DNA of 5,012 nucleotides from JAISGQ01 sp045536305 (GTDB lineage: Bacteria > Bacillota > Clostridia > Oscillospirales > Acutalibacteraceae): the NCBI GenBank assembly GCA_045536305.1, contig JAZSNH010000012.1, forward strand, positions 1 to 5,012. Direction: 5' to 3'. Shown piece by piece: positions 1-5,002 of this stretch. The notes beneath the pieces are model-generated. The model made no database searches. It was given only the letters and a program-made list of their open reading frames with translations, and was not told the origin of the DNA. The translations under genes were made by a program, and so were the position numbers. Each line of letters begins with the position of its first letter. Position 1 is the stretch's first letter.

Positions 1-188
1 ATGGCTACGATCCGACTTCAGTTCCTCATCCTCGAATGGCAGAGCGTGCGTTTGTGCTTGTGCCTCTTGCGGAAATATTCCCGAGCGGCGAAGCGCTGGG
101 GTTTGATTTTTCAGGGGCATTGGAAGCACTGACCGACCAAAGAGTGGTAAAATATAAAAACAGTAAAACAACAGGCACAGCGGATTAA
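1..188 (+). CDS. folK: 3' end of folK: 2-amino-4-hydroxy-6-hydroxymethyldihydropteridine pyrophosphokinase (partial)
   Basis: This is the C-terminal 61 codons of a gene that starts left of the window. The frame begins at base 3 and stops with TAA at 186-188. The peptide contains VPHPRMAERAFVLVPLAEIF, which matches the conserved HPPK block (PHPRM..R.FVL.PL.EI.P) that lies near the C-terminus in this family and helps bind ATP and pterin. The enzyme transfers pyrophosphate from ATP to 6-hydroxymethyl-dihydropterin in cytoplasmic folate synthesis. The tail after the motif is short and ends KTTGTAD, as expected for the end of an HPPK. Its last codons are also the left arm of a terminator hairpin. 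It may be the end of a FolB-FolK fusion, which cannot be judged here. The motif is clear, but the sequence is short. Confidence 0.85.
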   Translation, partial: GYDPTSVPHPRMAERAFVLVPLAEIFPSGEALGFDFSGALEALTDQRVVKYKNSKTTGTAD

Positions 189-208
189 ACTGCTGTGCCT
201 GTTGTTTT
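165..208. terminator. Strong intrinsic terminator between convergent genes, probably bidirectional
   Basis: A perfect 17-bp inverted repeat pairs 165-181 with 192-208 (core ACAACAGGCACAGC / GCTGTGCCTGTTGT) around a 10-base loop. On the plus strand it runs into TTTTTGTTTTG, a good U-tract for folK. On the minus strand the 3' side reads TTTTACTGTTTTTATATTTT, so it can also stop the leftward operon that ends at 249. The hairpin overlaps folK: the left arm encodes the last residues, and the TAA stop (186-188) sits in the loop. Confidence 0.88.
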
Positions 209-248
209 TGTTTTGTAAGCCCCCGATAAAGGGATTGCTTTTTAGAGC

Positions 249-2768
249 CTACAGTGCGATAACATCGTCATTTTTAAGCTCGTCGCCTATAAGCGGAGGA
301 TATGGCGTGTCGTCGAAATCGCCGCCGTATCCTGTGCTTATGTCGGGTGCGTGCTCGGCTGAGTCTTCAGCCGAGGGTATATCGTTTTCGGGCTCGGGAA
401 GTACCACGGGAGCTGCGTTATCTTCCTCCGCTTTGCTTTCGTCCTCACCGCCGAGATCGAGAACAGGCTCGTCCTTTTCGTAGGTGCTTCCGAAATCAAA
501 TATGGGCTCATCCTTCGGCTCGGGTTTCGGCTCTTCCTCCGCCTTCTTTTCGGGTTCGGGAATAAAGACAGGGGCAGGCTTTTCCTTTTTTTCTTCGGTC
601 TTTTTGTCGTCAATGACCGCAAGAGCGGTGGAGGGGGCAGGTTTTGCGGTGATTATAAGGATAAGATTCAGTACCGCAACTATCGCGGCAAGTACAGCCG
701 CAATAAGCAGGGGTATCGAAATGTTGTCAAGCTTGAGCAGATATATTCCGCCGATGACCGAGGCGATGCTTGTCAGCTCAAGAAGCAGGTTGCCCTGACC
801 CCAATAGCCGATGCGATCCTTGGTATTGAAGGTCTTTTCGTCGTCGTCGGTGCCGTAAACTCCGTCGTCGCCTGCCGTGCGGTCGTCCTGAGTGAGATAA
901 GCGTTTATTGTGCCGTGGCCGAGCACCTCAGCTATGACCAGCAGGAAATAGCAAAGCGTAGCGGTAGAGGGCGAGGGAGCAACAGCAAAGGGAACAATGG
1001 AGGCGGCAAGGAACAGTCCGGAAATACCGAACATAAATCGCAGCAGGGGAGTTTCTGCCTTGCGGTAAAGATTGCCCACAACGCCGCCGCCGAGTATAAC
1101 GCAGGCGAAGCCAAGAGTTATGGCAGTGGCGGTAACACCCTGAGAATAAAGATAAACTGTCAGTCCAAACCAGCCGAACGAGAGTATGACCGAAAACACA
1201 ATGGCGAGTATACCGAATCTTCCGAAAACGGTATTTCTTGTATAGACCTCGTTGAGGAAATCCTCATCGCCGTCGCGGGAGATATGAGAGCAGCCGGTGT
1301 TTTTAAACAGAGCACAAACAAGCACGGCAACTGCGGCGATGAGTGCCGCAGAACATACAAACAGGAATTTCGTTCCGCCGCGTACATACATGAATGAGCC
1401 GATAAGTATACCTGCGGCAAGTCCCAGATAAGGAGAATAGATGACGGAAGGATCGTTATGTGCGCTGTATCTTGCATAGACGCGGTATTTATCGACCATA
1501 CGTGCGGAAAGCCCGTAACCGAGGCCCCAGAAGGCAACACCCATAAGGGGCGAAGAGCGGAGCATGAGGACAGCGCCTGCAACAGCAAGGGTACTGCCGA
1601 TAAGCACAACGAAAACGTTGAGATAGTTTTTCATGATACCGCCGAGACGATTTCCGATTATACAGGTGACCATATATATAAGAAGAGGCATGTAAGGCAA
1701 AATAAGCTCGGGGATAAAGCTTGCCTTCTGAGAGAAAAATGCCGCCGATTCATCGGCAAAATCAAAGAAGATCGGGCATAGCGGTATAGTACAGCACATG
1801 CTCATAAGCAGTGAAACGGAACGAGCCGATTCATTGCCGAGCCTGAATGCGGGATTCGCACCCAGACCGCTGTCAGATTCGCCGATACGGGGGCGAAGAA
1901 TGACCTCGAGAAGATGGGAAAGTGCATAATAAAGGATGATAAGAAGTATCACCGCGCCTGCGATGGTCATTATGAGGGGGAAGTTTACAAGATCGAGCGC
2001 AGATTTTATGTTGAGATTTTCGCTTATCTCAAGCGCGCCTACGCACTTGCCGGTGGTTGTATAGACAGGAACGGTTGCGATAAGGTATTCGCTGTCCTCA
2101 AATTCAAAATAATTGAGCTGACGAAGCTCATTGTCGATGGTGTATACCGCGCGGCTTATGGAATCCTCGTTTGTGGGAGGATTGCCGCATTCAAAAACAG
2201 GTAGCCCACGGCTGAGATCAGTCCCGAAATCGCCTGTTGACTGAGAATATATATCGGACAGGTCTATGTACAGATAAAGAGCTGCATTTCTGCCCTCTTC
2301 GATCTGAGTGTCGGTAAGAAGAGCGCTCACTGCATCGCTGACAGATATCACATAATCCTCGTCAAAGCGTGTGTCTGCGCCGACAGCATCGGTTATTCCG
2401 ACCGATGCGGCAAGGGTTATCTGAGAAAGCTCGTTTTTCTGAGCATTTTCATCCTGCAGATTGTAGTCATGCTCGAGAATAACGAACGCGCTGACAGAGA
2501 TACCGAGAATGATCACCACATACCGCATGAAATGAAGGGCAAATTCCGTGACCTTGAGACGGGAAGCCTTTACAAGCATGATGATAACGTCGAGTATCAG
2601 AAGAAACGCGCCCAGTCCCAGAAGAACATAGACCGCTATCTGAAGGATACCGGCAGTTTTTTCGTTCTCAACGGTGTTTTCATAGGCGTTGAGAACAAAA
2701 CCGCCAAAGACAAGCGCAAGAGAAATAAACAGAAGAGTAAGACACTTGAACCAACTGAATTTTTTCAT
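249..2768 (-). CDS. Cache-like sensor domain fused to an MFS-type 12-helix transporter, with acidic Pro-rich tail
   Basis: 839-aa integral membrane protein; I do not recognise a named gene. Order seen: three helices (about 7-27, 40-66, 80-97), an extracytoplasmic domain (about 100-263), a fourth helix (264-287), a basic linker (288-315), then 12 hydrophobic helices between about 316 and 708, and a hydrophilic tail (709-839). The external domain ends in the strand pattern LIATVPVYTTTGKCVGALEI, typical of Cache/PAS-like ligand sensors. The 12-helix part splits six plus six around a longer loop (488-517). It has GNRLGGIMKNY (372-382) at the helix 2-3 loop, resembling MFS motif A. Basic residues at 67-82 and 288-315 place the N-terminus, linker and tail in the cytoplasm. 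The ATG overlaps the upstream stop as ATGA and has a strong GGAGG site. Substrate unknown; it may act as a receptor rather than a transporter. Confidence 0.82.
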   Translation of the reverse strand: MKKFSWFKCLTLLFISLALVFGGFVLNAYENTVENEKTAGILQIAVYVLLGLGAFLLILDVIIMLVKASRLKVTEFALHFMRYVVIILGISVSAFVILEHDYNLQDENAQKNELSQITLAASVGITDAVGADTRFDEDYVISVSDAVSALLTDTQIEEGRNAALYLYIDLSDIYSQSTGDFGTDLSRGLPVFECGNPPTNEDSISRAVYTIDNELRQLNYFEFEDSEYLIATVPVYTTTGKCVGALEISENLNIKSALDLVNFPLIMTIAGAVILLIILYYALSHLLEVILRPRIGESDSGLGANPAFRLGNESARSVSLLMSMCCTIPLCPIFFDFADESAAFFSQKASFIPELILPYMPLLIYMVTCIIGNRLGGIMKNYLNVFVVLIGSTLAVAGAVLMLRSSPLMGVAFWGLGYGLSARMVDKYRVYARYSAHNDPSVIYSPYLGLAAGILIGSFMYVRGGTKFLFVCSAALIAAVAVLVCALFKNTGCSHISRDGDEDFLNEVYTRNTVFGRFGILAIVFSVILSFGWFGLTVYLYSQGVTATAITLGFACVILGGGVVGNLYRKAETPLLRFMFGISGLFLAASIVPFAVAPSPSTATLCYFLLVIAEVLGHGTINAYLTQDDRTAGDDGVYGTDDDEKTFNTKDRIGYWGQGNLLLELTSIASVIGGIYLLKLDNISIPLLIAAVLAAIVAVLNLILIITAKPAPSTALAVIDDKKTEEKKEKPAPVFIPEPEKKAEEEPKPEPKDEPIFDFGSTYEKDEPVLDLGGEDESKAEEDNAAPVVLPEPENDIPSAEDSAEHAPDISTGYGGDFDDTPYPPLIGDELKNDDVIAL

Positions 2769-3433
2769 CTTGCCACCTCCGTTCTGCGCTTTTTAATGGA
2801 GGAGATAATTCCCGAAGCGGAGAAATAAACTATGACCGACAAACAGCAGATGACAGCGAACAGGGAAAGCCTGTTGCGAACAACTCCCGCGTATTCCATA
2901 GTACCTTGACGCTCCGCAGAAATTACGAGCAGAGCAAAGCATTCGCCGCTTTCGCCCTCGATGGGCTTGTAGGTCACACTTACGTCACCGTCGACATAAG
3001 TCGCGGTCCTGCCGCGCTGAGTGAGCGAGGCAAGCTCGGAAAGTTTTTCCTCGTCTGCAATGGGCTCAAAGGCTGAGCTTTGGGCTTTCAGATAAAGCAT
3101 GCCGTTTTCGAGGGTATAAATTCCGCCGGAATATATGATCTCCTCGGTGGTCAGACATGAATTGAGCATATCGGAATACTTCTGTCCGATAAATTCGTTT
3201 CTCTCATCATTGCCCTGCATGAGATTTTCCTCTTTTATGACAGGTGCAAGATATTCCGAAAGCTGAGCGGTGGTCTGCTCAAGCTTTCCGTCAGAGGAAC
3301 CTTTGTAGTCGCTTTCGAAGGAGTTCATGATAAGTACTACGCAGAATATCACCGCGCACATTGTAAACAGGATCTCAAACACTGTTCGTATGCCGATGTG
3401 TCCCACCTGCAAACGTTTTTCGTCTGTTTTCAA
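2765..3433 (-). CDS. Two-helix membrane protein with an extracytoplasmic Cache-like domain; operon partner of the sensor-MFS protein
   Basis: 222-aa protein when started at the TTG at 3433; unrecognised. One membrane helix lies at about 14-37 (VFEILFTMCAVIFCVVLIM), an external domain at about 38-188, and a second helix at about 189-212, followed by a short basic cytoplasmic end (KKRRTEVAR). The external part has a helical start (EQTTAQLSEYLAPVIKEEN), then strands ending VSVTYKPIEGESGECFALLV, as in Cache-type sensors. There is no HAMP, kinase, GGDEF or methyl-accepting output, so any signal must pass to a partner. The obvious candidate is the sensor-MFS protein, whose gene overlaps by 4 bp. 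I prefer TTG over the in-frame GTG at 3442 because GGGGTGAT sits 8 bases (from GGGG) before the TTG, while the GTG lies inside that site. The Cache-like reading is by pattern only. It could instead be an accessory or assembly subunit. Confidence 0.75.
   Translation of the reverse strand: MKTDEKRLQVGHIGIRTVFEILFTMCAVIFCVVLIMNSFESDYKGSSDGKLEQTTAQLSEYLAPVIKEENLMQGNDERNEFIGQKYSDMLNSCLTTEEIIYSGGIYTLENGMLYLKAQSSAFEPIADEEKLSELASLTQRGRTATYVDGDVSVTYKPIEGESGECFALLVISAERQGTMEYAGVVRNRLSLFAVICCLSVIVYFSASGIISSIKKRRTEVAR
2774..2780 (-). promoter_or_regulatory. Ribosome binding site of the sensor-MFS gene, inside the upstream gene
   Basis: The minus strand reads GGAGGTG, with 7 bases between GGAGG and the ATG at 2768-2766. 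The site lies within the last codons of the upstream gene, and the start overlaps that gene's TGA (ATGA at 2768-2765). This fixes the start and suggests translational coupling, with the two proteins made together. Confidence 0.85.
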
Positions 3434-3437
3434 AATA

Positions 3438-3445
3438 ATCACCCC
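3438..3445 (-). promoter_or_regulatory. Ribosome binding site that selects a TTG start
   Basis: The minus strand reads GGGGTGAT, a near-full match to the 16S anti-Shine-Dalgarno complement (GGAGGTGAT). Spacing from GGGG to the TTG at 3433-3431 is 8 bases. The upstream GTG (3442-3440) is part of the site itself and has no binding site of its own. Confidence 0.65.
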
Positions 3446-3463
3446 AATTTTCAGGTTATGATA

Positions 3464-3492
3464 ATTATAATAGAAAGAATTGACATTTACAA
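3464..3492 (-). promoter_or_regulatory. Sigma-A type promoter of the Cache / sensor-MFS operon
   Basis: On the minus strand, a -35 box TTGTAA (3492-3487), a 17-base spacer and a perfect -10 box TATAAT (3469-3464). Transcription should start near 3457, leaving a leader of about 24 nt before the TTG codon. That is too short for a riboswitch. Confidence 0.75.
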
Positions 3493-3605
3493 GAGCGAAT
3501 TATTTCATTGTGCATAGAGCCTGCATTGTTTACAGATCGGACTTAATGCGTTTTAAAAATTATTCTCCTTAACAAAATTTCACAATGACTAATATCATGT
3601 AAAAA

Positions 3606-3661
3606 ACCGAAAAGCGGTATTTATCCGGGAGAACTGTAATGCAGCATACAGCCCCGATAAA
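3606..3661. other. Structured intergenic element of unknown role
   Basis: Two neighbouring foldable units lie between the operon promoter and the metA terminator. One is a 4-bp hairpin ACCG/CGGT (3606-3618), which on the minus strand is followed by a run of six T and resembles a weak second terminator. The other is a longer stem: TTTATC (3620-3625) pairs with GATAAA (3656-3661), then after one mismatch GGG pairs with CCC, then CTGTA (3634-3638) pairs with TACAG (3647-3651). It could be a back-up terminator for metA, part of a small RNA, or chance. No gene is seen in it. Confidence 0.35.
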
Positions 3662-3663
3662 CC

Positions 3664-3705
3664 AAAAAACGACCCTCTCAGTTATGCGTAACTGAGAGGG
3701 TTGTT
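3664..3705 (-). terminator. metA intrinsic terminator
   Basis: A 17-bp stem (3668-3684 with 3689-3705, one G-T pair) with the core CCCTCTCAGTTA / TAACTGAGAGGG and a 4-base loop starts 6 bases past the metA stop codon. On the minus strand the hairpin is followed by TCGTTTTTTGG, the T-run of an intrinsic terminator, partly inside the stem base. The plus-strand side (TTGTTATAATTTTA) is a poorer tract, so termination is expected mainly leftward. Confidence 0.88.
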
Positions 3706-3711
3706 ATAATT

Positions 3712-4647
3712 TTAATCCTCGTCACGTCTTCCTATGAGGTCATTAAGATCATAGGGAGTCTGCTGATATACGTAATAATTGAGCCAGTTTGCAAAAAACA
3801 TGTGGGCGTAGGAGCGCCAGTTCTGGAAAGGAGTCTGCTCAGGGTCGTCATCGGGGAAATAGTTGTAGGGTATCTGAGGCTCAATGCCCTTTGCCACATC
3901 CCTGAAATATTCATTGGCCAAAGTCATGCGATCATATTCAAGATGACCTGTGCAGAAGAACATTCTGCCGTTCTTATGGGCGACTATGGCAACGCCGGCA
4001 CGCTTGCTCTTGGCTAAGGTCACAAGCTCGGGCACGGCATCGATATCAGTATCCCTTACGTAGGTATAACGTGAATGCGGAGAGAAGAAGCGGTCGTCAA
4101 AGCCTCTCATAAGAGGATGAAGCGGGTCGAGAACATCGTGGCGGTAAACACCCGACAGCTTTTTATCCAATGCACGCTTCTTTATGCCGAAGTGATAGTA
4201 AAGGCCTGCCTGAGCTCCCCAGCATATATATAATGTCGAATATACATTGGTTTTTGCCCAATCCATTATAGATGTAAGCTCGTCCCAGTAGTCTACCTCC
4301 TCAAAGCTCAGAGTTTCAACAGGCGCACCGGTAATTATCATACCGTCAAACTTCTGATCTTTTATATCGTCAAGAGTTTTGTAGAAGGTGGCAAGATGAG
4401 TACGTGAGGTGTTCTTGCTGGCGTGTGTCGCGGTCTGAATAAGCTCTATCTCTATCTGCAGAGGTGAGTTGCCCAGCAGACGAAGCAGCTGAGTTTCTGT
4501 TTCTATCTTTGTAGGCATGAGGTTGACAATAGCAATTCTGAGAGGACGAATATCCTGACAGCCTGCGCGTTCCTCGGTCATAACAAATACATTTTCACTC
4601 TCCAGAACCTTTCTCGCCGGAAGAGAATTTGGAATCATAATAGGCAT
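3712..4647 (-). CDS. metA: Homoserine O-acyltransferase MetA, predicted acetyl-CoA type (homoserine O-acetyltransferase)
   Basis: Complete 311-aa enzyme of the usual MetA length. It acylates the hydroxyl of L-homoserine, the first committed step of methionine synthesis in the cytoplasm. The start MPIMIPNSLPA matches the family N-terminus. NLMPTKIETE (42-51) is a conserved block. The catalytic residues fall at the classic positions: Cys142 in YICWGAQAGLYYHFG, and His235 and Glu237 in GHLEYD. Position 111 is Glu (GAPVETL), the residue known to give acetyl-CoA rather than succinyl-CoA use in this fold, so the common name 'succinyltransferase' is probably wrong here. The frame stays open for 36 codons upstream, but that stretch covers the promoter and leader, and a good binding site precedes the chosen ATG. 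It stands alone, with its own promoter and terminator, divergent from the rRNA leader. Confidence 0.96.
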   Translation of the reverse strand: MPIMIPNSLPARKVLESENVFVMTEERAGCQDIRPLRIAIVNLMPTKIETETQLLRLLGNSPLQIEIELIQTATHASKNTSRTHLATFYKTLDDIKDQKFDGMIITGAPVETLSFEEVDYWDELTSIMDWAKTNVYSTLYICWGAQAGLYYHFGIKKRALDKKLSGVYRHDVLDPLHPLMRGFDDRFFSPHSRYTYVRDTDIDAVPELVTLAKSKRAGVAIVAHKNGRMFFCTGHLEYDRMTLANEYFRDVAKGIEPQIPYNYFPDDDPEQTPFQNWRSYAHMFFANWLNYYVYQQTPYDLNDLIGRRDED

Positions 4648-4657
4648 AAATGTCTTT

Positions 4658-4663
4658 TCCTTT
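4658..4663 (-). promoter_or_regulatory. metA ribosome binding site
   Basis: The minus strand reads AAAGGA, 10 bases before the ATG at 4647-4645. It supports the family-type start and rules out the longer open frame reaching 4755. Confidence 0.75.
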
Positions 4664-4680
4664 ATTATAATGATGACCGT

Positions 4681-4709
4681 AGTATAACAGATAAAAATAC
4701 GCTGTTCAA
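4681..4709 (-). promoter_or_regulatory. metA: metA promoter, extended -10 sigma-A type
   Basis: On the minus strand, -35 TTGAAC (4709-4704), a 17-base spacer and -10 TATACT (4686-4681) preceded by TGT, which makes an extended -10. The start point should be near 4674, giving a leader of about 27 nt. There is no room for a SAM riboswitch, T-box or attenuator. Any control by methionine must act on this promoter or outside this sequence. Confidence 0.78.
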
Positions 4710-4715
4710 CCCGGG

Positions 4716-4745
4716 AAAATAAAAAAATAAAAAACTTAAAAATAA
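4716..4745 (+). promoter_or_regulatory. UP-like A/T tract upstream of the rRNA promoter
   Basis: Thirty bases that are all A or T except one C, with runs of four to seven A, ending just before the -35 box (about -39 to -68 from the inferred start). This is where UP elements bind the RNA polymerase alpha C-terminal domain at rRNA promoters. The tract also lies just upstream of the divergent metA -35 box, so it may influence both promoters. Confidence 0.65.
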
Positions 4746-4748
4746 TGC

Positions 4749-4777
4749 TTGACATTTAGTCTGACCTATGATAATCT
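4749..4777 (+). promoter_or_regulatory. Strong rightward promoter, probably rRNA operon promoter
   Basis: A perfect -35 TTGACA (4749-4754), a 17-base spacer and -10 TAATCT (4772-4777) preceded by TGA, an extended -10. With the A/T tract upstream and the boxA-bearing leader downstream, this fits an rrn promoter. Transcription should start near 4784, a G, which would fit the GTP-initiated rRNA promoters known in Bacillus subtilis. The exact start point is inferred. Confidence 0.82.
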
Positions 4778-4786
4778 AATGAAGTC

Positions 4787-4817
4787 GCCGCAAGAAAGCA
4801 ACTTTCCCGAGTGCGGC
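4787..4817 (+). other. First leader hairpin at the transcript 5' end
   Basis: GCCGCA (4787-4792) pairs with TGCGGC (4812-4817), enclosing GAAAG-CAA-CTTTC, a smaller nested stem. It begins about 3 bases from the predicted 5' end and lies just before boxA. It may protect the transcript end or act as a boxB-like stem. It lacks a T-run, so it is not a terminator. Confidence 0.6.
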
Positions 4818-4823
4818 ACAGAA

Positions 4824-4838
4824 TGTTCCTTGAAAATT
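4824..4838 (+). promoter_or_regulatory. boxA antitermination site
   Basis: TGTTCCTTGAAAATT closely matches the Gram-positive rrn boxA form (TGTTCTTTGAAAACT). In RNA, boxA binds NusB with ribosomal protein S10 to build the complex that keeps polymerase from terminating in untranslated rRNA. Its place about 40 bases after the start point is normal for an rrn leader, and it is the best single evidence for the operon's identity. Confidence 0.78.
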
Positions 4839-4853
4839 AAACAACGAAAGTAA

Positions 4854-4905
4854 GAAGTACCCGTAATTTCTTTTGAGGGTGCAACGCAAGTTGCACTCGT
4901 ACTTT
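4854..4905 (+). other. Leader stem with GCAA-capped inner hairpin
   Basis: The inner hairpin (4877-4898) has GTGCAAC pairing with GTTGCAC, extended by a G-T and a G-C pair to 9 bp and closed by a GCAA (GNRA) tetraloop. An outer GAAGTAC (4854-4860) can pair with GTACTTT (4899-4905), bracketing the inner hairpin directly on its 3' side. It probably helps in leader folding or processing. Confidence 0.6.
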
Positions 4906-4957
4906 GAAAGAAACACGAATATAAAAATGTAACTTTTACGTCAGCAATGTCGGTTTT

Positions 4958-5002
4958 GAGCATCAAGCTCTGAAAAAGTGATTCTAACAGCGAAAGCTGT
5001 TA
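4958..5002 (+). other. Two hairpins just upstream of the expected 16S 5' end
   Basis: GAGC-ATCAA-GCTC (4958-4970) is a short stem that flanking T and A runs can lengthen through an internal loop. TAACAGC-GAAA-GCTGTTA (4985-5002) is a perfect 7-bp stem with a GAAA (GNRA) tetraloop. Hairpins at this place commonly mark the processing region just before mature 16S. Confidence 0.6.

Noticed and set aside
915..1397. 160-codon plus-strand open frame and its neighbours inside the sensor-MFS gene
   Set aside because: They are antisense to a coherent 12-helix membrane protein, with low-complexity, charge-scrambled sequences and no supporting start signals.
3480..3508. TTGACA on the plus strand at 3480-3485 as a rightward promoter
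   Set aside because: At 17-18 bases spacing the -10 would be TTTCAT or TTCATT, which is weak, and no rightward gene follows. The bases mostly belong to the minus-strand operon promoter.
3529..3557. TTTACA and TTTAAA on the plus strand as a promoter for a small RNA
   Set aside because: Spacing is 17 but both boxes are poor, and the proposed end has only a weak T-tract on this strand.
3639..3695. 18-codon plus-strand open frame with GGGAG seven bases upstream
   Set aside because: It runs into the metA terminator stem, lacks a good promoter and has no gene downstream that it could control; probably chance.
4648..4755. 36-codon N-terminal extension of metA to an ATG at 4755
   Set aside because: It covers the metA -35 and -10 boxes, the A/T tract and part of the rRNA promoter. 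The peptide is not MetA-like, and the internal ATG at 4647 has a binding site and the family N-terminus.
4766..4966. 66-codon minus-strand open frame in the rRNA leader
   Set aside because: It overlaps the -10 box, boxA and hairpins of the leader, has no recognisable product, and is better explained as untranslated leader.
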